NCBI GenBank assembly: GCA_039028635.1
Contig: JBCCHV010000004.1
Span: 1 to 64,000 of the forward strand
Direction: 5' to 3'
Source: Acidobacteriota bacterium
GTDB taxonomy: Bacteria; Acidobacteriota; Thermoanaerobaculia; Multivoradales; JBCCEF01
DNA: 64,000 nt
The position numbers were made by a program, and so were the translations under genes. The notes beneath the pieces were generated by a model. The model searched no databases, was not told the DNA's origin, and was given only the letters and a program-made list of their open reading frames with translations. Shown piece by piece: positions 19,810 through 29,719 of the stretch (its first letter is position 1; every line of letters begins with the position of its first letter).

Positions 19810-21348
19810 ATGCGCAGAATTCACGGAGTCTTTCTCGCGGCCAGCCTGGTCGCTGCCGGAGCCTTGGCCGACACGGTGACCGTGCCAACGGACCACGCCA
19901 CCATTCAAGCCGCCATCGACGATGTCCAGGGCACCGCCGGAGCCCTCGTCTGGATCGACAGCGACGACACCTTCAACGAAGACCTCACGATCGTCGACTC
20001 GGTCGCCATTCGCGCCGCCGCCGGGCGTCAGCCGACGATCCGAGGAGTCGGCGACAACACCGTCGACGTCGAGCTCGCCGGCACCGGCGGCGAGAGCTTT
20101 GAGCTCACCGGCCTGCGCCTGCTGCCCTTCCCTGGCGCCAACAGCTCGGTCGACGTCGTCAATGTGATCAAGGACGGAGACCAGCCGATCACGGTGTTTC
20201 TCGACCGGCTGACCGTCGAGGATCCGGAGAGCTCCGGCGCCGGGGCGGTCAATCTGCGTTCGGCCTTCGCCGCCACCGGCGCCCTCAATGCGACGATAGT
20301 CGATAGCGCCATCACCTTGGGCGGCACCCCCGGCCAAGGCACCTCCGCCATCACCATGCTGGAAGAAGGCAGCCTGACCGTCGAACGCTGCAGCTTCGAC
20401 ATTTCCGAAAGCAGCGGCGAGGCCTGGGACATCCGTGGCTCGCGCGGCGCGGGGATCGTCTTCGAGCTGTTCGACTCCACCGTCGACATCTCCTCCCCGG
20501 CCGGCCCCTTCTCGTCACAGGTCGGGATCTTCCTGAACGACGTCTCCGCCACCCTCGAGCGCAACGTCTTCACCCTCATCGACGAGGCCGAGGGCAGCGC
20601 CGACGGCATCCGGACCAGTCCCGGCAGCCCCGGCCCCGGCAACATCACGATTCAAATGCGAGCCAACACCTTCCGGCGCGTCGGTCAGCCCGGCGGACGG
20701 GCCCTGAGCGCCAGCCCCTTCGCCGGCGGCCAGGTCCAGTTGGTCGCCATCAACAACGTCATCGCAGGCATGAGGGGCTTCTCCTTCAATCCCCAGGGGT
20801 CCTCCCCCGGAGGCCCTCCGGCACCGACCGTCAACGCCAATCTGGCCAATAACACCATCGATGGCTCCAACGGCTCCGCCATCTCGATCAGCGGGCAGGA
20901 CGGCTCCGAGATCACCCTTTCGATCACCAACAACCTGCTCACCAACCACGAGGGCTGGGGCATCTCGATCTTCCCTTCGCCCGGTGTCACCCTCAACGAC
21001 AGCATCGACAACAACGGCTACTTCAACAACGCCATGGGAGACGTCCAGGCGCCACTGGCCCCCGGCCTCGATGCCCTGTTCGCCGACCCGCGCTACGTCG
21101 ACCAGGCCGGCGGCGACCTGCACCTGAGGGCGGGGTCACCGGCCATCGATCGCGGCGCGGCGATTCCGCTGCCGCTGACCGACCGCGACGGCAACCCCCG
21201 CATCCAGGGGGCGGCGGTCGATCTCGGCGCCTACGAGGCCGCCCCGGTGGAGTTCGAGATCCCGGTGATCTCGCCCCTCGGCATGCTCGGCCTGGGTGCC
21301 CTGCTGGCCTTCGCCGGCCTGCTGACCCTGCGCCGTCGGGCGACCTGA
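19810..21348 (+). CDS. Secreted right-handed beta-helix protein with IPTL-like C-terminal anchor
   Basis: A 512-residue exported protein. It has a signal peptide (MRRIHGVFLAASLVAAGALA), then an opening TVTVPTDHATIQAAIDDVQG that is typical of parallel beta-helix proteins, and repeated short strands with LNATIVDSAI, LTVERCSFDI and LANNTIDGSN. Near the end comes DPRYVDQAGGDLHLRAGSPAID, often found before sorting tails. The C-terminus IPVISPLGMLGLGALLAFAG plus LLTLRRRAT has the Pro-rich / hydrophobic / Arg-rich form of IPTL- or PEP-CTERM-type signals. The GGGGGAG ribosome site is strong. No polysaccharide-lyase active site was recognised; its role at the cell surface is unknown. Confidence 0.82.
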   Translation: MRRIHGVFLAASLVAAGALADTVTVPTDHATIQAAIDDVQGTAGALVWIDSDDTFNEDLTIVDSVAIRAAAGRQPTIRGVGDNTVDVELAGTGGESFELTGLRLLPFPGANSSVDVVNVIKDGDQPITVFLDRLTVEDPESSGAGAVNLRSAFAATGALNATIVDSAITLGGTPGQGTSAITMLEEGSLTVERCSFDISESSGEAWDIRGSRGAGIVFELFDSTVDISSPAGPFSSQVGIFLNDVSATLERNVFTLIDEAEGSADGIRTSPGSPGPGNITIQMRANTFRRVGQPGGRALSASPFAGGQVQLVAINNVIAGMRGFSFNPQGSSPGGPPAPTVNANLANNTIDGSNGSAISISGQDGSEITLSITNNLLTNHEGWGISIFPSPGVTLNDSIDNNGYFNNAMGDVQAPLAPGLDALFADPRYVDQAGGDLHLRAGSPAIDRGAAIPLPLTDRDGNPRIQGAAVDLGAYEAAPVEFEIPVISPLGMLGLGALLAFAGLLTLRRRAT

Positions 21349-21352
21349 TCAC

Positions 21353-21401
21353 CTCGGCGTCCGGGAGATTCTCGTAGCTGCGAGATTTCCCGCACGCCGA
21401 G
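21353..21401. terminator. Long hairpin after the beta-helix gene
   Basis: CTCGGCGTCCGGGAGATTCT and CTCG pair with CGAGATTTCCCGCACGCCGA and G around the loop TAGCTG, giving a nearly complete 21-bp stem that begins 4 bases after the stop codon. There is no T run, so it may block or slow polymerase or protect the 3' end rather than act as a classic intrinsic terminator. Confidence 0.55.
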
Positions 21402-21500
21402 CGCAAGAATTCGCCGGTTGGCGGGTTTCATGGGTGGAGGTATGCCCACTGGAGACGATCTTCGGTGCCATACTGAGGTGCGCTGCGAACCTCCGCCACC

Positions 21501-24500
21501 ATGAAGAACCCGCCCGACGCCCCCCTCGCCAGCCTCGTCCGAGCCGCCATCGACCGTCCGGTCACCCTGGCGATGGCGGTGGCCGGCATCCTGGTGCTGG
21601 GCGTCGTCGCCCTGACCCGCCTACCGCTCGAGTTTCTGCCCAGCTTTTCATCGTCGAACATCTCCGTGCAGGTGCCCTACCGCTCGGCCTCGCCGGCGGA
21701 GATCGAGCGCACCATCGTGCGCCCACTGGAAGACTCCTTCGGCACCCTCAACGGTCTCGAGCGCCTCACCGCCACCGCCGCTGCCGACTCGGCCCAGGTG
21801 CGCCTGTCCTTCCTCGATGGCACCGACATGGACCTCGCCACCGTCGAGGTGCGCGACCGCATCGACCGCGCTCGGCAGTACCTGCCGACGGACATCGACC
21901 GCATCACCATTCGACGGTTCCAGTCCTCGGATCTTCCCGTCTTGCGCCTGCAGCTCAGCTCCTCGGGTCCCCTCGAGGAGCTCTTCGACTTCGCTGAAAA
22001 CGTCCTGCAGCGGCGTCTCGAGCGTCTCGACGGGGTCGCCCAAGTGCGCCTCGACGGGCTGCGCACGCCGCGGGTCGAGATCGACCTCGATCCCGCCCGC
22101 CTCGCCGCCCATGGCCTCGATGTTCGAGACCTGCGGGAAGCTCTTCAGCGCGACAACCGCAATCTCTCCGTCGGCGAGGTCCGCCAGGGCGGCCGCAAGC
22201 TGCTGGTGCGGGCCCTCGGCGAGGTCGCCACCGTCGACCAGATCCGGCGCCTACCGGTCGGCGCCGACGGCCTGCGGCTGGCCGATGTCGCCAGCATCGA
22301 GTACAAGCTCCCGAAGCAAGAGTCCTTCACCTATCTCAACGGCGTCGAGGCCCTCAAGGTGCAGGTCTACAAGGCCTCCACCGCCAACCTCCTGGAGGTC
22401 GCCGACGCCGTGCGCCGGGAGCTCGATGCGGTCCTCGCGTTGCCCGCCGCCGAGGGCTACTCGGCACGCATCTACCGCGATTCCTCGAGGGACGTGCGCC
22501 AGGGCCTCGGGCAGCTCCGCAACAGCGGCCTCTTCGGCGGCGTCCTGGCGATCCTGGCGATCCTCCTCTTCCTGCGCCGCCCGCGCCCCACCCTGCTGGT
22601 GGCGGTGGCGATTCCGGTGAGCGTCGTCGCCAGCTTCGTGCTCATCTTCCTGCTGCGCCAGAGCGGCCTGTCGGAGATCACCCTCAACGTCGTCAGCCTG
22701 GCCGGCCTGATGCTCGCCCTCGGCATGCTGGTGGACAACTCGGTGGTGGTGATCGAGTCGATCTTTCGTCATCGCAACGATCTCGGCCGAGACGCCGAAA
22801 GCGCCGCCCTCGAAGGCACCAGCGAGGTCGCCCTGCCGATTCTGGCCTCGACCGCGACCACCCTCTGCGTCTTTCTTCCCCTCGCCTTCCTCACCGGCAG
22901 CGGACGCCTGGCGCTGTACTTTCAGCACATCGCCACCACCCTCGCCATCGTCATCGCCTCCTCCCTGGTGGTCGCCTTGACGGTGGTGCCGGCGGTCGCA
23001 GCCCGCCTGTTCGCCGGGCAATCGGCACGACCGTCGCGGGAAATCGGCCTGAGCGGCCTCTACTTGCGCCTGCTCGCCTTCACCCTGCGCCACCGCGCCG
23101 CCTTTCTGGCCGTCGCGGTGATTCTGCTGGCCGGCTCGATCCACCTTCTGAGCAGCATCGATCGCTCCTTCTCGGCGCGCAGCGAGGAACGCCAGATCAC
23201 CGTCCTGGTCGACACTCCGCGGCAATTCTCGGAAGCCCAGACCCGAGCCCTCTACGGCGAGCTCTACGACCTCTTCGAGAGTCATCGCGAGGAGCTCGAG
23301 ATCGCCGACATCTCACACAGCTTCGACCGCGGCACCGGTCGCTCCCGCGGCGGCTGGGGCCGAGATCGGCGCTTCGAGATCTACCTCGTCGACGAGGCCG
23401 CCGGCGGCCAGAGCACGGCCGAGGTGCGCAACCGCCTGCGCGCCCAGCTGCCGCGCTACCCCGGTGTCGGCCTGCGCATCAGCCAGGGTCGAGGCCGCGG
23501 CAGCGTCGCCGGCGTCGAGGTCGAGCTCTCCGGTGACGACCCGGTGCAGCTCGCCCGAATCAGCGAAAACCTCGCCAACCGCCTGGCCCAGGTGCCCCGC
23601 ATCCGCGACGTCGACACCTCTCTCGACAGCGGCGACGAGGAGATTCACCTCGCCGTGTCGCGCCCCCGCACCACGGCGTCCGGGTTGTCGACCCTCGCCG
23701 TCGCCTCGACGGTGGCGAGCGCCCTGTCGGACCGGCCGGTGAGCCGGATCAAGAGCGACGACCGCGAGATCGATCTGGTCTTGCGCTATCGCGAGGATCG
23801 GCGGGAGACCCTCGACCAGCTCAAGAGCTTTCCCCTCGCGGGGCTGCCGCTGGCCACCTACGCCGACTTCGAAACTCTGCCGGGGCCGCGCAGCATTCAG
23901 CGCGAAGATCGGCGTTCCCAGGTCACCGTGACCGCCAACACGCTGAGCTCTCGCGACTCCTTCACCGCCACCCGCGAGGTCGCAGCCCTGATGGCGGCGA
24001 CGCCCTTGCCCCCCGGCGTCTCGTGGAGCTTCGGGCGCTGGAATCGCCTCGAAGCTCAGGACCGCGAGAGCAGCGACTTCGCCATCTTCCTGGCCCTGGT
24101 GATGGTCTATCTGCTGATGGCCGCCCTCTTCGAAAGCTTCGTCCAGCCGCTGGTCATCCTGGTGTCGGTACCCTTCGCCCTGCTCGGCGTCGCCCTCGCC
24201 CTGCGCTATGCGGACCAGCCTTGGGACACCATGACCTCCCTCGGGCTGATCATCCTGCTCGGCGTGGTGGTCAACAACGCCATCGTGCTGATCGACCACA
24301 TCAACGGCCTGCGCCGCGCCGGGCTGAGTCGCCAGGAGGCCATCCTGCAGGGCGGACGCCATCGCCTGCGGCCGATCCTGATCACCGCCATCACCACCCT
24401 CGTCGGCCTGCTGCCGATGGTCGCCCCGCTGCTCTTCCCGGCCTGGTTCGGCCCCCTCGAAGGACGCGCCGCCACCTGGGCACCGATCGGGCTGGTGATC

Positions 24501-24611
24501 TTCGGCGGCCTGACCACCTCGACCTTTCTCACCCTGTTGATCATCCCGACGGTCTACTCGCTGATCGACGACCTGACGGCCTTCGCCCGCCGCGTCGCCG
24601 ACGCGGCGTGA
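21501..24611 (+). CDS. RND-family efflux permease (first of two)
   Basis: Inner-membrane RND transporter of 1036 residues, the normal size for the AcrB/HAE1 superfamily. It has an N-terminal helix (VTLAMAVAGILVLGVVALTRLPLEFLP), a large periplasmic porter loop, a six-helix block with ALGMLVDNSVVVIESI, a second loop, and a final six-helix block with LGVVVNNAIVLIDHI. In AcrB the matching positions are Asp-Asp and Lys; here the second Asp is Asn and the Lys is Asn, so the classic proton relay is altered. It is followed by a membrane-fusion lipoprotein and a second permease, and no outer-membrane factor is near. The substrate is unknown. Confidence 0.92.
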   Translation: MKNPPDAPLASLVRAAIDRPVTLAMAVAGILVLGVVALTRLPLEFLPSFSSSNISVQVPYRSASPAEIERTIVRPLEDSFGTLNGLERLTATAAADSAQVRLSFLDGTDMDLATVEVRDRIDRARQYLPTDIDRITIRRFQSSDLPVLRLQLSSSGPLEELFDFAENVLQRRLERLDGVAQVRLDGLRTPRVEIDLDPARLAAHGLDVRDLREALQRDNRNLSVGEVRQGGRKLLVRALGEVATVDQIRRLPVGADGLRLADVASIEYKLPKQESFTYLNGVEALKVQVYKASTANLLEVADAVRRELDAVLALPAAEGYSARIYRDSSRDVRQGLGQLRNSGLFGGVLAILAILLFLRRPRPTLLVAVAIPVSVVASFVLIFLLRQSGLSEITLNVVSLAGLMLALGMLVDNSVVVIESIFRHRNDLGRDAESAALEGTSEVALPILASTATTLCVFLPLAFLTGSGRLALYFQHIATTLAIVIASSLVVALTVVPAVAARLFAGQSARPSREIGLSGLYLRLLAFTLRHRAAFLAVAVILLAGSIHLLSSIDRSFSARSEERQITVLVDTPRQFSEAQTRALYGELYDLFESHREELEIADISHSFDRGTGRSRGGWGRDRRFEIYLVDEAAGGQSTAEVRNRLRAQLPRYPGVGLRISQGRGRGSVAGVEVELSGDDPVQLARISENLANRLAQVPRIRDVDTSLDSGDEEIHLAVSRPRTTASGLSTLAVASTVASALSDRPVSRIKSDDREIDLVLRYREDRRETLDQLKSFPLAGLPLATYADFETLPGPRSIQREDRRSQVTVTANTLSSRDSFTATREVAALMAATPLPPGVSWSFGRWNRLEAQDRESSDFAIFLALVMVYLLMAALFESFVQPLVILVSVPFALLGVALALRYADQPWDTMTSLGLIILLGVVVNNAIVLIDHINGLRRAGLSRQEAILQGGRHRLRPILITAITTLVGLLPMVAPLLFPAWFGPLEGRAATWAPIGLVIFGGLTTSTFLTLLIIPTVYSLIDDLTAFARRVADAA

Positions 24612-24724
24612 GATCCGACTCTGCGATGGCTCGCCACCAAACTGACCGCACCCATGGCGGCCGGCGTCCGATGACCGGCCTGCCTGCGGCCAGCCTCCGG
24701 CTCCGCGGTGAAAGGAACAACTCG

Positions 24725-26395
24725 ATGTTTCAAGCCTTTTCGAAGGCGAATCTCTTGCTGTCCCTGATTTTCGTTCTGGCCTGTGGTGGCGGTCGAGGTG
24801 CCGAAGAGGGTGCGCAGCGCGGCGGCGGACCTCCCGGTGGCCGCGGCGCCTGGGGTGGTGGCAGCGCGGTCGCCAACGCCGCCGTGCCGGTCGAGGTCGC
24901 ACCGGTGGTGCGGCGGGCGGTGTCCGCCTATCTCGAAACCCACGGCACCCTCGAAGCCGAAAACGAGGTCGATCTGGTGGCCCGCATCGGCGGACCGCTG
25001 GTGGAGGTGGCCACCGAGGAGGGTCGTCGGGTGCGCCGGGGCGATCTCCTCGCCCGCATCGATCCCGACGAGGTGCGTGCCGAACGCGAGATCGCCCTGG
25101 TCGAGAAGAACGAGGCCGAGCTCACCTATCAACGGCTGCAGCGCCTCTATGACGGCGGCCTGGTCAGCCTCGAGCAGCTCGAGCAGGCGCGTGGCCGGGC
25201 CGAGTCGGCCCGTGCTCAGCTCGAGGGGCGAGAGATCCAGCTCGCCTACACCGAGGTGCGGGCGCCCTTCGATGGCCTGATCGTCCGGCGCTACGTCAAG
25301 CAGGCCGAGAATGTCGGCGTCAACACGCCGCTGTTTCGCCTCTCCGATTTCGACCCTCTGCTGTGCCCGATCCAGGTTCCAGAGCGAGAGCTGTCGCGGC
25401 TCCGCGAGGGCCAGCCGGCGCGCCTCGAGGTCGAGGCCTGGCCCGGCGAGAGCTTCGCGGCCCGGGTGCTACGCATCAGCCCAGTGATCGCCGCCGCCAC
25501 CGGCACCGTCGAGGTCACCCTCGAGGTCACCGGCCGCGGTCTGCTGCGCCCCGGCATGTTCGCCTCGGTCTTTCTCGAGACGGACCGCCGCGCCGACGCC
25601 CTGGTGATTCCCTTCGCCGCCCTCGCCCTCGACCGCCTCGGGGACTCGGTCTACGTCGTCGAGGGGGGGCTGGCGGTTCGGCAGGAGATCGACCTCGGCT
25701 TTCGCGAGAGGGACTCGGTCGAGGTCCTCAACGGTCTCACTGACGGGGACCAGGTGGTGGTGGTCGGCCAGGACGGCCTCGCCGACGGCACGCCGGTCGA
25801 GATCCTGTCCGGCGGCGGCGATGCGGATCCGCAAGCGCAACAGGCCCAAGGCTCCGACACTGGCCAGCGTCCAGCCACCGACAGCGCAGCAGCGAACGAT
25901 CCGACGACAGCGCGAGGCGAGCGCCGCGGCCCGCCGCGATCCGGACCGCGCGCCGGGGAAGACCGCGACGCCAGGATCGAAGAAGCCCGCCAGCGGATGC
26001 GCCAGCGAGGCCTCTCTGAGGAGGAGATCGAGCAGCGCATCGAGCGCTTCCGGGAAGGCGCCGGCCGCCGGCCGGAAGCGCCCGCCAGCAGCGGACCTGC
26101 GGCCGCCGACGAAGCGCCGAGGCGACTTCCCACCGGAGATGGACCGCCGATCGCGGAACGCATCGAACAGGCCCGCGAGCGCATGCGCCAGCGAGGCCTT
26201 TCGGAAGAGGAGATCGAGCAGCGCATCGAGCGCTTTCGGAACGCCGGAGAGGGTGGAGGTCCGGACGCCGCCGAGCTCGAGCGCATGCGCCGCCGCATGG
26301 CAGAGCGCGGCCTGACGCCGGAACAGATCGAGCAGCGCCTGGAACGCCTGCGCCAAGGCGGCAACCGCCGACCGGCGCCGCAACCACCCCGCTAG
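24725..26395 (+). CDS. RND membrane-fusion (periplasmic adaptor) lipoprotein with C-terminal helical repeats
   Basis: A 556-residue adaptor linking an RND pump to an outer-membrane channel. The lipobox LIFVLAC gives an acylated Cys. The barrel-sandwich half-motif is EVDLVARIGGPLVEVATEEG, followed by the helical hairpin (ERLQRLYDGGLVSLEQLEQA-like region) and the second half IQLAYTEVRAPFDGLI. Beta-barrel and membrane-proximal domains end near residue ~375. An unusual tail follows: a low-complexity linker, then three copies of a ~20-residue unit RMRQRGLSEEEIEQRIERFR or close variants. The unit resembles short SHOCT-like helices. The ATG at 24725 has an AAAGGA ribosome site and directly precedes the signal. 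It serves one or both flanking permeases. Confidence 0.9.
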   Translation: MFQAFSKANLLLSLIFVLACGGGRGAEEGAQRGGGPPGGRGAWGGGSAVANAAVPVEVAPVVRRAVSAYLETHGTLEAENEVDLVARIGGPLVEVATEEGRRVRRGDLLARIDPDEVRAEREIALVEKNEAELTYQRLQRLYDGGLVSLEQLEQARGRAESARAQLEGREIQLAYTEVRAPFDGLIVRRYVKQAENVGVNTPLFRLSDFDPLLCPIQVPERELSRLREGQPARLEVEAWPGESFAARVLRISPVIAAATGTVEVTLEVTGRGLLRPGMFASVFLETDRRADALVIPFAALALDRLGDSVYVVEGGLAVRQEIDLGFRERDSVEVLNGLTDGDQVVVVGQDGLADGTPVEILSGGGDADPQAQQAQGSDTGQRPATDSAAANDPTTARGERRGPPRSGPRAGEDRDARIEEARQRMRQRGLSEEEIEQRIERFREGAGRRPEAPASSGPAAADEAPRRLPTGDGPPIAERIEQARERMRQRGLSEEEIEQRIERFRNAGEGGGPDAAELERMRRRMAERGLTPEQIEQRLERLRQGGNRRPAPQPPR

Positions 26396-26412
26396 CGAGT
26401 GCCGATTCCAGC

Positions 26413-29400
26413 GTGAAGATCGTCGACTTCTCGATTCGCCGACCGGTGACGGTGGCGATTTGCGCCCTCGCCGGCATCGTCTTCGGCAGCGTCGCTTTCT
26501 CGCGCCTGCCCACGGACCTGCTGCCGGATCTCACCTACCCATCCCTCACCGTGCGCACCGATTTCGAAGGGGCGGCCCCCCTCGAGGTCGAGAGCTTGGT
26601 GACGCGACCGGTCGAGAACGTCGTCGGCGTGGTCAACGGCGTCAACCGGGTGACCTCGAGCTCGCGCGCCGACCGCAGCGAGGTGACCCTCGAGTTCGCC
26701 TGGGGCACGGACATGGACATCGCCGGCCTGGAAGTGCGCGAACGCCTCGACGTCCTCGACCTGCCGGACGACGCCGAGCGCCCCATCCTGCTGCGCTACG
26801 ACCCCTCCCTCGATCCCATCCTGCGCCTCGCCCTCGCCGGCGAGGACGACCTCTTCCGCCTGCGCCGCATCGCCGAGGAAGAGGTCCAGCGACACCTCGA
26901 ACGGCTCGAAGGGGTGGCCGCGGTGGTGGTCAGCGGCGGCCTCGAGGAGGAGATCCAGGTCGAGGTCGACGAACGACGGCTGGCCAACCTCGGCCTCGAG
27001 GCCGAGCGCATCGCCGAGCGCTTGGGGCAAGAGAACATCAATCTCACCGGCGGCCGCCTACGCGAAGGCAACGCCGAGTTCCTGGTGCGCACCGTCAACG
27101 AGCTGCTGCGGCCGGAAGATCTCCGGCGCCTGATCGTGGCGCGGGAAGACGGCACCAACATCCTCCTCGAGGACGTCGCCCAGGTCCGCCAAGGCCACCG
27201 CGAGCGCGAGGTGATCACCCGCATCGACGGACGCGAGAGTGTCGAGATCGCCATCTTCAAGGAAGGTGGCACCAACACGGTGACGGTCTCGGACACGGTC
27301 CAGGAGAGCCTCGCCGGCCTCGGCGGCCGCCTCGAAGAGCTCGCCCCGGACCTTTCCTTGACCATCATCTCGGATCAGGCCGGCTTCATCCGCAGCGCGG
27401 TGCGACAAGTGCTCGAAGCGGCGCTCTTCGGTGGCCTGCTGGCGGTCCTGGTGCTCTATCTCTTCCTCGGCAACTGGCGCAGCACCCTGATGGTGGCGCT
27501 GGCGATCCCGATCTCCGTCGTCGCCACCTTCTTCCTGATGTTCTCCTTCGGCGTCTCCCTCAACATCATGTCCCTGGGAGGGCTCACCCTCGGCATCGGC
27601 CTCCTGGTCGACAACGCCATCGTCGTCCTCGAAGCCATTCAGCGCCGCCGCGATCAGGGCCTCGAGCTCATCGAAGCGGCCCGTCGGGGCACCAGCGAGG
27701 TCGGCCGCGCGGTGGTCGCCAGCACCCTCACCACCCTGTGCGTCTTCCTCCCCATCGTGTTCGTCGAAGGGGTCGGCGGCCAGCTCTTCCGGGATCAGGC
27801 GCTCACCGTCACCTTCTCCCTGGTGGTCTCCTTGGCCGTCGCTTTGACGGTGTTGCCGATGGCGGTCTCGCGGGGTTCTCGGCCGAAACCAGCTCAGGCC
27901 GACTTGGAGGGTGGCGTGCTGTTTCGCCTGGCCGTCCGGCTGGTGCGGGCGCTGCGCACCCTGTTCGGAGCCATCGGCCAGCTGATCCACGCCCTCATCC
28001 ACCCGCTGGCAAGGCTCTTTCGGCGTGCCTTCGACGCTCTCAACGGGCTTTACGGCCAACTGCTACCGCCGGTGTTGAAGCGTCCTGGCCGGGTGCTCCT
28101 CGCCGCCCTGCTGGGGCTGGCGGCTAGCTTGACGTTGTTCCCGCGCCTCGGCCAAGAGCTGATTCCGGAGCTGGTCCAGGGCGAGCTCTACCTCGACCTC
28201 GAGCTGCCCCCCGGCACTCCCCTCGAAACCACCGCCAACACGCTGCGAGAGATCGAAGCCACCGCCGACGATCATCCCGCGGTGGCTTCCGTCTACGCCC
28301 TCGCCGGGACCTCCAACGAGCAGGGCGGCGTGGCGGGCGAGCTGCGCGAGAATCTCGGCCAGCTCACCCTTCGCCTGACGCCACCGGTGGCGCGCCAACG
28401 GGAAGAGGCCCTGATGGCCGACCTCCGGCCGATCCTCGATCGCCAGCCGGGCCTGGCCTATCGCTTCGGCCGGCCCAGCTACTTCAGCTTCCAAACGCCC
28501 CTCGAGCTCGAGCTCCGCGGCTACAACCTCGAGCTGCTCGAGCGCCTCGCCGGCAATGTCCTTCGCGGCATGCAGGAGATTCCGGGCCTGCGCGACGTCA
28601 AGAGCTCCACCGAAGGAGGCAATCCTGAGCTGCGCATCCGCTTCGATCGCGAGCGCCTGGCCACCCTCGACATCACCCTGGCGCAGGCCTCGGCGGCGAT
28701 CCGCACCAAGGTCAACGGCACCGTCGCCACCGACATCCAGCGTCGCGACCGCACCATCGACATCCGGGTGCGCGCCGACGAGCGCTACCGCGACAGCAGC
28801 GGCGACCTGCTCCAGCTCGCCGTCGATCGTCAGGGCAAGACCGCCATCCCGCTATCCGCCGTGGCCACCGTCGAGGAGATCGAAGGTCCCGCCGAGATCC
28901 GGCGCGCCGAGGGCGAGCGCGTCGCCGTGATCACCGCCAACCTCGCCGGCCGCGATCTGGCGTCGGTCTCGAAGCAGCTCAGCGAGCTGCTCGCAGGACT
29001 GGCCCTGCCGGCCGGCTTCGATTGGGAGCTGGGTGGTCAGCGGCGAGAGATGGCGACCTCCTACGGCAGCATGGCGACAGCTCTTCTGCTGGCGGTCTTC
29101 CTGGTCTACCTGGTGATGGCCTCCCAGTTCGAGTCCTTCATCCATCCCCTGGTGATTCTGTGCAGCGTGCCGTTTTCCCTGGTCGGCGTCCTGGCGACCC
29201 TGTGGATCGCCGGCGTCAGTATCAGCATCGTGGTGCTGATCGGCGTCGTCCTGCTCGCTGGCATCGTGGTCAACAACGCCATCCTGCTGGTCGATACGGC
29301 CAACCGCCTGCGCCGCGACGGCGACGACGTCGACTCGGCGCTGATCGCCGCCGGCAAGGCCCGCCTGCGGCCGATCCTGATGACCACCGCCACCACCGTC

Positions 29401-29553
29401 CTCGGCCTCGCTCCGATGGCCCTCGGCGTCGGCGAAGGCAGCGAGCTGCGCTCCCCCATGGCCCTCACCGTCATCGGCGGCCTGCTGGTCTCCACCGCCC
29501 TGACCCTGATCGTGCTGCCGGCCTTCTATCGCCTGGTCGAGCGGGGCGAGTAG
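26413..29553 (+). CDS. RND-family efflux permease (second of two)
   Basis: Inner-membrane RND transporter of 1046 residues. It starts MKIVDFSIRRPVTVAICALA, the usual first helix; DLTYPSLTVRTDF and RPVENVVGVVNGV are conserved porter-domain segments. Helix 4 has GIGLLVDNAIVVLEAI and the C-terminal block has LLAGIVVNNAILLVDTAN, so as in the first pump the second Asp and the Lys of the AcrB relay are Asn. The two pumps differ clearly in sequence, so they may form a hetero-oligomer (as MdtB/MdtC do) or work separately with the shared adaptor. The start lies 17 bases after the adaptor gene. Confidence 0.93.
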   Translation: MKIVDFSIRRPVTVAICALAGIVFGSVAFSRLPTDLLPDLTYPSLTVRTDFEGAAPLEVESLVTRPVENVVGVVNGVNRVTSSSRADRSEVTLEFAWGTDMDIAGLEVRERLDVLDLPDDAERPILLRYDPSLDPILRLALAGEDDLFRLRRIAEEEVQRHLERLEGVAAVVVSGGLEEEIQVEVDERRLANLGLEAERIAERLGQENINLTGGRLREGNAEFLVRTVNELLRPEDLRRLIVAREDGTNILLEDVAQVRQGHREREVITRIDGRESVEIAIFKEGGTNTVTVSDTVQESLAGLGGRLEELAPDLSLTIISDQAGFIRSAVRQVLEAALFGGLLAVLVLYLFLGNWRSTLMVALAIPISVVATFFLMFSFGVSLNIMSLGGLTLGIGLLVDNAIVVLEAIQRRRDQGLELIEAARRGTSEVGRAVVASTLTTLCVFLPIVFVEGVGGQLFRDQALTVTFSLVVSLAVALTVLPMAVSRGSRPKPAQADLEGGVLFRLAVRLVRALRTLFGAIGQLIHALIHPLARLFRRAFDALNGLYGQLLPPVLKRPGRVLLAALLGLAASLTLFPRLGQELIPELVQGELYLDLELPPGTPLETTANTLREIEATADDHPAVASVYALAGTSNEQGGVAGELRENLGQLTLRLTPPVARQREEALMADLRPILDRQPGLAYRFGRPSYFSFQTPLELELRGYNLELLERLAGNVLRGMQEIPGLRDVKSSTEGGNPELRIRFDRERLATLDITLAQASAAIRTKVNGTVATDIQRRDRTIDIRVRADERYRDSSGDLLQLAVDRQGKTAIPLSAVATVEEIEGPAEIRRAEGERVAVITANLAGRDLASVSKQLSELLAGLALPAGFDWELGGQRREMATSYGSMATALLLAVFLVYLVMASQFESFIHPLVILCSVPFSLVGVLATLWIAGVSISIVVLIGVVLLAGIVVNNAILLVDTANRLRRDGDDVDSALIAAGKARLRPILMTTATTVLGLAPMALGVGEGSELRSPMALTVIGGLLVSTALTLIVLPAFYRLVERGE

Positions 29554-29719
29554 ACCTCCTCAGGAGTTCGAGCAGCGCGAATTCAACCTTCAATTAAAGA
29601 CGTTCACCCAAAAATTTCAATTGCCTCGCGGGAATGAAACACCCCTTTCATACCGACTTCCGGCCTCTCTGCCGAATCGGCCTCCGGGATGTTCGCCCGC
29701 TCGTCTTTCTGGGGCTCGC

